64,000 nt of DNA, taken from the NCBI RefSeq assembly GCF_023921805.1, contig NZ_CP074197.1:558001-622000 (forward strand). Direction: 5' to 3'. This DNA is from Ruminococcus sp. FMBCY1 (lineage in GTDB: Bacteria; Bacillota; Clostridia; Oscillospirales; Acutalibacteraceae). Below the pieces are notes generated by a model. That model searched no databases. It was not told the DNA's origin and saw only the letters and a list, made by a program, of their open reading frames with translations. This document shows positions 35,548 to 43,743 of the stretch, piece by piece. The translations under genes and the position numbers were made by a program. How positions within the stretch are numbered: position 1 is the first letter of the stretch; each line of letters starts with the position of its first letter.

Positions 35548-35724
35548 ATGGCAGAAATCAGACTTAAGGATAACGAATCTCTTGAGAGTGCTTTAAGAAG
35601 ATTCAAAAAGCAGTGTGCAAGAGCTGGCGTTATTGCTGAGGTGCGCAAGAGAGAAGCTTATGAAAAGCCTTCTGTAAAGCGTAAAAAAAAGTCCGAAGCA
35701 GCTCGTAAGAGAAAATTCAGGTAA
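35548..35724 (+). CDS. rpsU: Ribosomal protein bS21
   Basis: A 58-residue, highly basic small-subunit protein read directly from the sequence: it begins [20 protein letters not shown] and ends [14 protein letters not shown] at 35548, with GGGAGGG 7 bases upstream. bS21 helps mRNA base-pair with 16S rRNA during initiation. It is monocistronic here, with its own consensus promoter, leader hairpin and strong terminator. Confidence 0.96.
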   Translation: MAEIRLKDNESLESALRRFKKQCARAGVIAEVRKREAYEKPSVKRKKKSEAARKRKFR

Positions 35725-35731
35725 TCAAAAT

Positions 35732-35760
35732 AAGCGGACAGTTTTTACTGTCCGCTTTTT
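35732..35760 (+). terminator. Terminator after rpsU
   Basis: A perfect 11-bp stem AAGCGGACAGT (35732-35742) / ACTGTCCGCTT (35747-35757) with TTTT loop and a following T-run. Confidence 0.92.
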
Positions 35761-35791
35761 GTCATTTTATCAGGAAATTTGGTGAATAAAA

Positions 35792-36226
35792 ATGAAAAAA
35801 ATTCTTGTTATTTTAGGACCTAACCTTAATATGGTAGGAGTAAGAGAAAAAGGCATTTACGGAGAGGAAACCGCTCAAAGCATTTCCGAGCAGATTAAGG
35901 CATTTGCAAATGAGCAGGGCTTTTCTGTTGAGATTTATCAGTCAAATCACGAGGGCGACCTTATTGATAAAATCCATGCCGCAAGAGAAAACTTTGACGG
36001 TGCGGTAATAAATGCGGGCGCTCTTACACATTATAGCTATGCATTAAGAGATGCTATTGCTTGTGTAAAGATTCCGTTTGTTGAGGTGCATATGTCAAAT
36101 ATCCACGCAAGGGAAGAATTCAGACACACATCTGTAATTGCACCTGTATGCGCAGGTCAGATTGCAGGCTTTGGCAAAAACAGCTACTTCCTTGCAATTA
36201 CAGCTTTAAAGGACTTGATGAAGTAA
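35792..36226 (+). CDS. aroQ: 3-dehydroquinate dehydratase, type II
   Basis: A 144-residue shikimate-pathway enzyme. The start ILGPNLNMVGVREKGIYG contains the catalytic Tyr (in GIYG) and Arg; SNHEGDLIDKIHAA, NAGALTHYSYALRDA and EVHMSNIHAREEFRHTS complete the type II signature with the active-site His. ATG at 35792 with GGTGAA as a modest ribosome binding site. Its stop overlaps the peptidase ATG by one base (TAATG), so the two are coupled. Confidence 0.96.
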   Translation: MKKILVILGPNLNMVGVREKGIYGEETAQSISEQIKAFANEQGFSVEIYQSNHEGDLIDKIHAARENFDGAVINAGALTHYSYALRDAIACVKIPFVEVHMSNIHAREEFRHTSVIAPVCAGQIAGFGKNSYFLAITALKDLMK

Positions 36227-37305
36227 TGAACAGCTTGAGAACAGAAAAGTTAAGAGCTTTTATAAAATCACCCGACACCGCAGTTTTAATAAAAAATGAA
36301 ATCAATGTCGGATATTTCAGCGGCTTTCATCACAGCGAGGGTGTATTTTTACTGACAAGCGACAAAGCATATTTGCTTGTGGATTTCAGATACTTTGAGG
36401 CGGCACAGAAATTCGCAGTCGGCTGTGAAGTAATCTGCTTTAAAAAGCTGATTGCTGATATAAGCGAAATTCTTAAAAAAGAATGTGTCACAAAAATTGT
36501 TGCAGAGGCAGATACATTTACCGTTGCGGAAAATGATTTGTACAAAGAGCATTTTGCCGAAAAGGGAATTGAATTTTACTGTGACAGTGCGCTTGATAAG
36601 GCTGTTTCAAACATCAGAATTATTAAAGATAAATCGGAGTTTGACAAAATTTTAAAGGCTCAACAGATTGCCGAAAAGGCATATAATGAAATTTTAAATT
36701 ACATCAAACCCGGTGTCAGCGAGCGAAAAATCGCAGTTGAATTTGAATATCTGATGAAGCAGTACGGTGCGGAAAGAGTTTCTTTTGATTTAATAACAAT
36801 CACAGGCAGTAAAACTTCGTTGCCACACGGCGTACCGAGTGACGATGTTGTTAAATCGGGAGATTTGTTTACTATGGATTTCGGGGCTGTTTATGACGGC
36901 TATCACTCCGACACGACAAGAACCGTTGCGGTTAATTTTGCTACAGATGAGCAAAGAGAGATTTACAATATTGTATTAAAGGCTCAACTTGCCGTGTTAG
37001 ATGAAGTAAAGGCAGGCAAAACTTGCTCTGAAATTGATAAAATTGCAAGAGATATTATAACAGAGGCAGGCTACGGAGAGTGTTTCGGTCATTCAACGGG
37101 TCACGGCGTAGGACTTGAAATTCACGAACTGCCAAATGTTTCTCCGAGGGGAGAAATAATCCTTGAAGAGGGTATGGTAATTACCGACGAACCCGGAATT
37201 TACCTGCCAAAGAAGTTCGGCGTAAGAATTGAAGATATGCTTTATGTCACTGAAAAAGGATATAATAACTTTGTATCTTTGCCAAAAGAACTAATAATTC
37301 TTTAA
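36226..37305 (+). CDS. Xaa-Pro peptidase (M24 family)
   Basis: A 359-residue metallopeptidase with a creatinase-like N-terminal domain (residues 1-125) and a pita-bread catalytic domain. The two-metal ligands are visible: Asp in DFGAVYDGYHSDTT (two Asp), His in GHSTGHGVGLEIHE, Glu in TDEPGIYLP and Glu in VRIEDMLYV. It cleaves the bond before or after proline in short peptides; whether it is an aminopeptidase P or a prolidase (PepQ) is unclear. It precedes efp, as in many Firmicutes. Confidence 0.93.
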   Translation: MNSLRTEKLRAFIKSPDTAVLIKNEINVGYFSGFHHSEGVFLLTSDKAYLLVDFRYFEAAQKFAVGCEVICFKKLIADISEILKKECVTKIVAEADTFTVAENDLYKEHFAEKGIEFYCDSALDKAVSNIRIIKDKSEFDKILKAQQIAEKAYNEILNYIKPGVSERKIAVEFEYLMKQYGAERVSFDLITITGSKTSLPHGVPSDDVVKSGDLFTMDFGAVYDGYHSDTTRTVAVNFATDEQREIYNIVLKAQLAVLDEVKAGKTCSEIDKIARDIITEAGYGECFGHSTGHGVGLEIHELPNVSPRGEIILEEGMVITDEPGIYLPKKFGVRIEDMLYVTEKGYNNFVSLPKELIIL

Positions 37306-37310
37306 AATGC

Positions 37311-37339
37311 TTGCAATTTGTTTATTTTTTATGTATAAT
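37311..37339 (+). promoter_or_regulatory. Promoter of efp
   Basis: TTGCAA (37311-37316), 17-base spacer, TATAAT (37334-37339), 66 bases ahead of the efp ATG. It gives efp a supply independent of the upstream peptidase gene. Confidence 0.75.
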
Positions 37340-37405
37340 AGCATATGACACATAATGGCAAGGATTATTTTGCTGTAATTATGTATATTTTAGGAGGTAT
37401 TACTT

Positions 37406-37963
37406 ATGATATCAGCAGGTGATTTCAGAAACGGCGTTACATTTGAAATGGATGGTCAGGTTGTATCAATCATCGAATTCCAGCATGTAAAGCCAGGTAA
37501 GGGTGCCGCTTTCGTAAGAACAAAGATCAGAAATGTTATTACAGGTGCGGTTGTTGAAAAGACTTTTAACCCTAACGATAAATATCCTACTGCATTTATT
37601 GACAGAAAGGATATGGAGTACAGCTATTCAGACGGTGATCTTTATTACTTTATGGATACAGAAACATGGGAGCAGATCCCGATTAACAAGAGCGTTCTCG
37701 GCGACAACTTCAAGTTTGTTAAAGAGAATATGGTTTGTAAGGTTCTTTCTTACAAGGGCAGCGTATTCGGTGTAGAGCCGCCTAACTTTGTAGAGCTTAA
37801 GGTTACAAAAACCGATCCCGGCTTTAAGGGTGATACAGCTACCAACGCTACAAAGCCTGCTACTCTTGAAACAGGTGCTGAGATTAAGGTTCCTCTCTTT
37901 ATTGACGAGGGCGAAATAATCCAGATCGACACAAGAACCGGTGAGTATATGGGCAGAGCTTAA
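37406..37963 (+). CDS. efp: Translation elongation factor P
   Basis: A 185-residue EF-P that relieves ribosome stalling at polyproline. Three beta-barrel domains; the tip loop is [16 protein letters not shown], with the conserved Lys that is modified in some bacteria. C-terminal signature: [23 protein letters not shown] at 37406 with AGGAGG. It is followed by a zinc-ribbon gene after 21 bases. Confidence 0.97.
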   Translation: MISAGDFRNGVTFEMDGQVVSIIEFQHVKPGKGAAFVRTKIRNVITGAVVEKTFNPNDKYPTAFIDRKDMEYSYSDGDLYYFMDTETWEQIPINKSVLGDNFKFVKENMVCKVLSYKGSVFGVEPPNFVELKVTKTDPGFKGDTATNATKPATLETGAEIKVPLFIDEGEIIQIDTRTGEYMGRA

Positions 37964-37984
37964 TCGCTTTGCGGAGGAATTATT

Positions 37985-38458
37985 ATGAATTTAACAGAAA
38001 AAATTGCTTATATCCGTGGACTTTGCGAGGGTTTGAATCTTGACGAGTCAAAGCCTGAAATCAAGGTTATGAATGCAATTATCGATCTTCTTGACGATAT
38101 GTCATATTCTGTAACAGATATGGAAGACCTCTATGATGAGCTTTCGGCTCAGGTTGATGAGATTGACCAGGATCTTGCAGAGGCTGAAACTGAGCTTTAC
38201 GGCGAAGATGATGACTTTGACTATGATGACGATGAAGATGACGAAGAAAACGAAGACGATGTTTTTTATGAAGTGACTTGCGATTCATGCGGTCAAAAGC
38301 TTAATGTATCCGAGGATGTTCTCCTTGAGGGCGAAATTGAGTGCCCTAACTGCGGTGAGCTTCTTGAGTTTGACTTCTCTGACATCTTTGACGGCGAAGA
38401 GTGTGACCCGGCTGACTGCGAGGGTTGCGGCAGCAATTGTAATTCTTCGGAAGAATAA
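37985..38458 (+). CDS. CD1247-type zinc-ribbon protein
   Basis: A 157-residue acidic protein. The N-terminal 60 residues (MNLTEKIAYIRGLCEGLNLD...) match, as I recall them, the CD1247 N-terminal domain found in Clostridia. A run of Asp and Glu follows (about residues 75-92), then a four-Cys zinc ribbon (CDSCGQKL...CPNCGELL) and a Cys-rich end (CEGCGSNC). The function is unknown. It shares an operon with efp and ends before a terminator. Confidence 0.8.
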   Translation: MNLTEKIAYIRGLCEGLNLDESKPEIKVMNAIIDLLDDMSYSVTDMEDLYDELSAQVDEIDQDLAEAETELYGEDDDFDYDDDEDDEENEDDVFYEVTCDSCGQKLNVSEDVLLEGEIECPNCGELLEFDFSDIFDGEECDPADCEGCGSNCNSSEE

Positions 38459-38472
38459 TATTAACATAATTT

Positions 38473-38508
38473 ACACCTCTCGTATAGAATATCGAGGGGT
38501 GTTTTTTT
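38473..38508 (+). terminator. Terminator of the efp operon, overlapping the yunB start
   Basis: A 10-bp stem ACACCTCTCG (38473-38482) / CGAGGGGTGT (38493-38502) with one G-U pair, then seven T's (38502-38508). The right arm contains GAGGGGTG, the only candidate ribosome binding site for yunB, and the T-run runs into its TTG start at 38507. Confidence 0.8.
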
Positions 38509-39154
38509 GCTTTTTTACAAGAGAAAGAAGATAAAATTTAAAAGGCTTAAATGTGTTCTTTTGTCGATAGTTTTAGTGCTCGTTTTAATTATAGTTTTCT
38601 GTGAACAACAGCTTGCGGAATTTAAATGCGAATACATCAGAATACAGGCAGAAATTATCTCCGTAAACTCTGTTTGCGAGGCTGTAAACAGCAGTATAAG
38701 AAGTTTTAATTATAACTATGACGATTTAGCAAAAATACAATATTCCAAAGACGGCAAAGTGCAGGCAATAACAACCGATTCGTTTAAAATCAATGAGCTT
38801 AAGGCGGATATAATGCTAAGCGTACAGCAGGAAATTGCAAAAATATACGATGTGGAAATCGACATACCGCTCGGTTCTTTCACTGATATTACCGTGCTTT
38901 CAAACTACGGACCGATGGTAAATGTATCGTTTAACCTTACTGGCAGTTTTTCCTCTGAAATCGTAAGCACCTTTGAATCGGCGGGAATTAATCAGACAAT
39001 TCACCATATCCGTCTTATTCTTACATCAAAAATTATGACAACATCTCTTGACTACTCGGGAAATATGACATTTTCCACCGATTTTGAAATAGCACAAAAC
39101 ATAATCGTCGGCACCACTCCCGAATACAACGGCAATTGGTACAAATCTGTATAA
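38507..39154 (+). CDS. yunB: Sporulation protein YunB
   Basis: A 215-residue membrane-anchored protein: one hydrophobic segment (about residues 17-33) follows a basic start. The family signature is present: IPLGSFTDITVLSNYGPMVN and ESAGINQTIHHIRL, ending in NIIVGTTPEYNG. YunB is needed for normal spores in B. subtilis and is made in the mother cell. The TTG at 38507 is the only reasonable start. I could not find a convincing sporulation promoter ahead of it. The gene supports a spore-forming lineage. Confidence 0.88.
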   Translation: MLFYKRKKIKFKRLKCVLLSIVLVLVLIIVFCEQQLAEFKCEYIRIQAEIISVNSVCEAVNSSIRSFNYNYDDLAKIQYSKDGKVQAITTDSFKINELKADIMLSVQQEIAKIYDVEIDIPLGSFTDITVLSNYGPMVNVSFNLTGSFSSEIVSTFESAGINQTIHHIRLILTSKIMTTSLDYSGNMTFSTDFEIAQNIIVGTTPEYNGNWYKSV

Positions 39155-39188
39155 TACTTGTATAAATATTAAAAACTTAAGAAAAATA

Positions 39189-39217
39189 TTGAAAATTGCC
39201 GTAATTTGTGATACAAT
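39189..39217 (+). promoter_or_regulatory. Promoter of miaB
   Basis: TTGAAA (39189-39194), 17-base spacer, TACAAT (39212-39217), 36 bases before the TTG start of miaB. Confidence 0.75.
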
Positions 39218-39253
39218 ATTTTAGTTAATAAAATGGATTAGGAGTGCATTGTT

Positions 39254-40678
39254 TTGCCTGAAAACACAATACTTGGTAATGTTACCTCTGATGTTATTTC
39301 AGACCAACAGTTTGAATATATGAGATTGATTTCTCAGATTATGCAGGATAGAAAGCGTGGCGATAAGCCTGTGGCTTATATACGCACCTACGGCTGTCAG
39401 CAGAATGTTGCTGACAGTGAGAGAATTAAAGGTATGCTTGAAATAGCGGGCTTTGAATTTTCCGAAACCGTGGACGACGCCGATTTTATTCTTTTTAATA
39501 CCTGCGCAATCAGAGAACACGCCGAGGACAGAGTTTTTGGAAATGTCGGTGCGTTAAAGTCTTTAAAGAGAAAACATCCGCAGATTGTCATTGCTTTGTG
39601 CGGCTGTATGATGGAGCAGGAGCATATCGCAAACAAGATGTATAAGAGCTTTCCGTTTGTAAGTCTTGTTTTCGGTACTCATTCTCTGCACCGTTTTCCA
39701 CAGCTTTTGTATCATACACTTGCAGACGGCAAGCGTGTATATGAGCGTGACAATGATGACAAAAAGGTTTACGAGGGAATACCTGTCAAGCGTGACGGCA
39801 CTTTCAAGGGCTGGCTTTCAATTATGTACGGCTGCAACAATTTCTGCACATACTGCATTGTGCCATATGTAAGAGGCAGAGAACGCAGTCGTGAAAAGTC
39901 GCTTATCCTTGATGAAGCAAGGCAGATGATTTCAGCAGGCTACAAAGATATTACTTTGCTTGGTCAGAATGTAAACTCTTACGGCAAAACTCTTGCCGAT
40001 AAGCCTACTTTCGCTCAGCTTTTGCACGAAATTGATTCTATTGACGGCGACTATTGGCTTAGATTTATGACATCGCATCCAAAGGATTGTTCAAAAGAAC
40101 TTATTGATACAATTGCTAACGGCACACATATCAGTAAACATCTGCATTTGCCTTTCCAGAGCGGTTCGGACAGAATTTTAAAAGCGATGAACAGGCATTA
40201 TGACAGAAAAAAATACCTTGATATTGTAAATTATGCCAAAGAAAAAATTGACGGAGTATCGCTCACAAGCGATATTATAGTAGGTTTCCCGGGTGAAACC
40301 TATGAGGATTTCAAAGAAACACTTTCACTTATTCGTGAAGTGGAATTTACATCTTTGTTCACTTTCATTTATTCACCGAGAGTGGGCACACCTGCCGCTA
40401 AGATGGATGACCCGATTTCAGCAGAGGAAAAATCAAAATGGTTCAGAGAACTGCTTGATGTTCAGGAAGAAATCGCAGCAAAAAGATGTGCGTCTATGGT
40501 TAATAACACCGAAAAGGTACTTATTGAATCGGAAACAGGCAAAAACGGTGAATTAAACGGCAGAACAAGTGGCAATATAATAGTGGAGCTTAAAGGCGAT
40601 AAGAGCCTTATAGGCACATTTCAGAATGTTAAGATTACACAGGCGAGAAATTGGATACTCAAGGGTGAACTTGTGTAA
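39254..40678 (+). CDS. miaB: tRNA methylthiotransferase MiaB
   Basis: A 474-residue radical SAM enzyme that adds a methylthio group to i6A37 of tRNA. It has the N-terminal UPF0004 domain with cluster-binding Cys (TYGCQQNVADSERIKG, NTCAIREHAEDR, ALCGCMMEQ), the radical SAM motif CNNFCTYC, and a C-terminal TRAM domain. The TTG at 39254 follows AGGAG. The isopentenylation it depends on is made by MiaA, encoded at 45860, so both steps lie in the same region. Confidence 0.96.
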   Translation: MPENTILGNVTSDVISDQQFEYMRLISQIMQDRKRGDKPVAYIRTYGCQQNVADSERIKGMLEIAGFEFSETVDDADFILFNTCAIREHAEDRVFGNVGALKSLKRKHPQIVIALCGCMMEQEHIANKMYKSFPFVSLVFGTHSLHRFPQLLYHTLADGKRVYERDNDDKKVYEGIPVKRDGTFKGWLSIMYGCNNFCTYCIVPYVRGRERSREKSLILDEARQMISAGYKDITLLGQNVNSYGKTLADKPTFAQLLHEIDSIDGDYWLRFMTSHPKDCSKELIDTIANGTHISKHLHLPFQSGSDRILKAMNRHYDRKKYLDIVNYAKEKIDGVSLTSDIIVGFPGETYEDFKETLSLIREVEFTSLFTFIYSPRVGTPAAKMDDPISAEEKSKWFRELLDVQEEIAAKRCASMVNNTEKVLIESETGKNGELNGRTSGNIIVELKGDKSLIGTFQNVKITQARNWILKGELV

Positions 40679-40693
40679 GGAAAGGATAAAATT

Positions 40694-41101
40694 ATGGATA
40701 TTATTGAAAAGGCAAGAGAGCTTGGCAAACTTATTCAGCAGGAAGAGTCGTATATTGCTCTCCAAAAAGCACAGGCAGACGCTGACGCAGATATGGATCT
40801 TCAGAACCTTATCGGCGATTTTAATATGAAGAGAATGTCTATCAACAACGAGGCATCTAAAAAAGATAAAGACAGCGACAAGCTCGCACTCCTTAACAGC
40901 CAGATGAGAGAGGATTACTCTAAGATTATGTCAAACAAGAATATGATTGCTTACAACGAGGCAAAAGACGCTTTTGATATGGTTGCAAACAGAGTTCTTG
41001 CCATTGTTCAGCAGTCGGCAGAGGGCGCAGACCCTGAAACAGCCGATTACTCGACATCATCATGCTCCGGAAGCTGCAGCACTTGCGGCGGTTGCGGCTG
41101 A
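40694..41101 (+). CDS. ylbF: YlbF/YmcA family protein with cysteine tail
   Basis: A 135-residue helical protein of the YlbF/YmcA family, which with YaaT forms the RNase Y-associated Y-complex in B. subtilis that controls mRNA maturation, competence and sporulation. Residues 1-105 are the helical core. The last 15 residues contain four Cys (SSCSGSCSTCGGCG), a possible metal or iron-sulfur ligand; the Y-complex is known to bind iron-sulfur clusters. It lies between miaB and mutS. Confidence 0.88.
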   Translation: MDIIEKARELGKLIQQEESYIALQKAQADADADMDLQNLIGDFNMKRMSINNEASKKDKDSDKLALLNSQMREDYSKIMSNKNMIAYNEAKDAFDMVANRVLAIVQQSAEGADPETADYSTSSCSGSCSTCGGCG

Positions 41102-41130
41102 TAGATTTTCCTTGAAAGGGTGTGAAAACA

Positions 41131-43713
41131 TTGGCAGAGTTATCTCCTATGATGAAACAGTATTTTAAAATTAAAGAGCAGAATAAAGACAGTATTCTTT
41201 TCTTCCGTCTGGGAGATTTCTACGAGATGTTTTACGATGACGCCAAAATTGCGTCAAAGGAGCTTGAGCTTACACTCACAGGCAGAGATTGCGGTCAGGC
41301 TGAACGGGCACCGATGTGCGGTGTACCTTTTCATAGCTGTGAGGGATATATTGCAAGACTTGTCGCCAAAGGCTACAAGGTTGCAATCTGCGAACAGACC
41401 GAAGACCCTGCCACGGCAAAAGGACTTGTAAAGCGTGATATTATAAGAGTTATCACACCCGGTACGGTAATGGAGTCGAGTATGCTTGACGAGGGCAGAA
41501 ACAACTACATTTGCTGTATGTTTTCTGACAGCAAAAAAATCGGCCTCTGCTTTTGCGATATTTCAACAGGCGAGCTTTACGCAACCGAAATATCGGGCAG
41601 TGATTCGGTAAATTCTCTTACAAGTCAGCTTGCAAGTTATAATCCGAGAGAAATTTTAATAGGCGGAGATATTGTTAAAATCAAGTCTTTGCCTGCATTT
41701 ATAAAATCGAAACTTTCAGCCGGAGTTGAAATGCTCCGGGATGAGAGTTTTGACAATAAACTTTGCACCGATACGGTAAATATGCAGTTTGGGGAAGAAA
41801 TGCAGTGTATTGCCGATTCGCAGGTGCTTATAAACGCTATCGGCGCACTTATAAATTATTTGAAAGAAACCCAGAAAAACGGACTTGAACGCATAAATAA
41901 AATTGAGCTTTACAGCGACAAGCAGTTTATGAACCTTGATTACAACACACAGCGTAATCTTGAGCTTACCGCAACAATGCTCAATAAAGAAAAACGAGGT
42001 TCGCTTTTGTGGGTGCTTGACAAAACCAAAACCGCAATGGGAAAGCGACTTATCCGTTCGTGGCTTGAGCATCCTCTGCTCAATGTATCGGCTATTAACA
42101 ATCGACAGGCGGCGGTTGAAGAACTTGTAAACAACAATATGCTAAGGCTTGATATTATGGACGCATTGAGCGGTATTTTTGATATTGAGCGACTTATGAC
42201 AAGAATTGTTTACGGCTCGGCAAACGGCAGGGAGCTCCGTTCACTTGCGGCGGCTCTGCAAAAACTGCCGCAGCTTTCAAATTTAATTGCCGACTGCAAT
42301 GCAAAATATCTTAAAAAAGTTTATAAGGAAATAGACCTGCTTGAAGATATTTATAATCTGATAGATTCCGCCATAGTCGAAGAACCGCCATTCTCTGTGC
42401 GTGAGGGCGGAATGATTAAAAAAGGATACAACCCTGACCTTGATATTTTGCTTACCGATATGAACGATTCTAAAGGCATACTTGCAAGAATTGAAGCGGA
42501 GCAAAGGGAAAAGACAGGTATTCCGAAATTAAGGGTCGGCTACAATAAAGTGTTCGGTTACTATATTGAGGTAACCAATTCATACAAAGACCTTGTACCC
42601 GAAACCTACATAAGAAAGCAGACTTTAACAAACTGCGAACGCTATATCACACAGGATTTAAAGGATATTGAGGGCAGAATTTTAGGCGCAAAAGACCGTT
42701 CGGTAGCAATGGAATACACTCTGTTCGACAATGTAAGAAAAACGGTTGCCAACAACCTTGAGAGAATACAGAAAACCGCAAAGGCAATTGCCGTGCTTGA
42801 TGTTCTTGTTTCTCTTGCAAATGTTGCGGCAGACAACAGATATGTTCGCCCCGAGGTGAACCTCTCGACTGTTATAAGACTTAAAGACAGCCGACACCCC
42901 GTGGTTGAGGCACTGCTTAATGACACTCCGTTTGTTCCGAATGATGTTTACCTTGACAGCGCAGGCGAGAGAGTGGCAATAATTACAGGCCCGAATATGG
43001 CAGGTAAATCCACCTATATGCGACAGGTTGCACTCATTGTTCTTATGGCGCAAATGGGCAGTTTTGTGCCTGCGTCAAGCGCAACAATCGGTGTGGTTGA
43101 CAGTATTTTTACAAGAGTAGGCGCTTCCGATGACCTTGCTTCGGGTCAATCGACTTTTATGGTTGAGATGAGCGAAGTAGCCAACATTGTTAAATCAGCA
43201 ACTTCAAAGAGTTTGTTAATTCTTGATGAAATTGGCAGAGGCACATCAACCTTTGACGGTATGAGCATTGCAAGAGCAGTGCTCGAATACTGTGCCGACC
43301 GCAAAAAACTCGGTGCAAAAACATTGTTCGCCACTCACTATCACGAACTTACGGTAATGCAGGATTTGCTTGACGGTGTAAAAAACTACAGCATTGCCGT
43401 TAAAAAGCGTGGTGACGATATTACATTTTTACGCAGAATTATACCGGGCGGCGCAGATGACAGCTTCGGTATTGAAGTTGCAAAACTTGCGGGTCTTCCA
43501 AACTCAATTATTAATCGTGCGAAAGAGATTTTAAAAGAGCTTGAGTCAGGCTCAAATGCGCCGACGGTAATTAAAGAGAAAAGTGAAGATATGCAGATGT
43601 CGCTTATATCAAATGATAATGCCGTTGTAGAGCGACTTTCGGAAGTTGATTTAAATACCTTAACTCCTATAGAAGCTATTAATCTGCTTTACGAACTCAA
43701 AGGTATGATATAA
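41131..43713 (+). CDS. mutS: DNA mismatch repair protein MutS
   Basis: An 860-residue MutS. I place the start at the TTG at 41131 (MAELSPMMKQYFKIKEQN), the standard family N-terminus, with AAAGGGTG 7 bases upstream; the GTG at 41122 is inside that site. Mismatch-binding FYEMF is near residue 29; Walker A is GPNMAGKSTYMRQ, Walker B is LLILDEIGRGTST, and ATHYHELT follows. It precedes mutL and miaA as in many Firmicutes. Confidence 0.97.
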   Translation: MAELSPMMKQYFKIKEQNKDSILFFRLGDFYEMFYDDAKIASKELELTLTGRDCGQAERAPMCGVPFHSCEGYIARLVAKGYKVAICEQTEDPATAKGLVKRDIIRVITPGTVMESSMLDEGRNNYICCMFSDSKKIGLCFCDISTGELYATEISGSDSVNSLTSQLASYNPREILIGGDIVKIKSLPAFIKSKLSAGVEMLRDESFDNKLCTDTVNMQFGEEMQCIADSQVLINAIGALINYLKETQKNGLERINKIELYSDKQFMNLDYNTQRNLELTATMLNKEKRGSLLWVLDKTKTAMGKRLIRSWLEHPLLNVSAINNRQAAVEELVNNNMLRLDIMDALSGIFDIERLMTRIVYGSANGRELRSLAAALQKLPQLSNLIADCNAKYLKKVYKEIDLLEDIYNLIDSAIVEEPPFSVREGGMIKKGYNPDLDILLTDMNDSKGILARIEAEQREKTGIPKLRVGYNKVFGYYIEVTNSYKDLVPETYIRKQTLTNCERYITQDLKDIEGRILGAKDRSVAMEYTLFDNVRKTVANNLERIQKTAKAIAVLDVLVSLANVAADNRYVRPEVNLSTVIRLKDSRHPVVEALLNDTPFVPNDVYLDSAGERVAIITGPNMAGKSTYMRQVALIVLMAQMGSFVPASSATIGVVDSIFTRVGASDDLASGQSTFMVEMSEVANIVKSATSKSLLILDEIGRGTSTFDGMSIARAVLEYCADRKKLGAKTLFATHYHELTVMQDLLDGVKNYSIAVKKRGDDITFLRRIIPGGADDSFGIEVAKLAGLPNSIINRAKEILKELESGSNAPTVIKEKSEDMQMSLISNDNAVVERLSEVDLNTLTPIEAINLLYELKGMI

Positions 43714-43743
43714 TGGTATAAAGACATAAGGGCAGGTGAAAAA

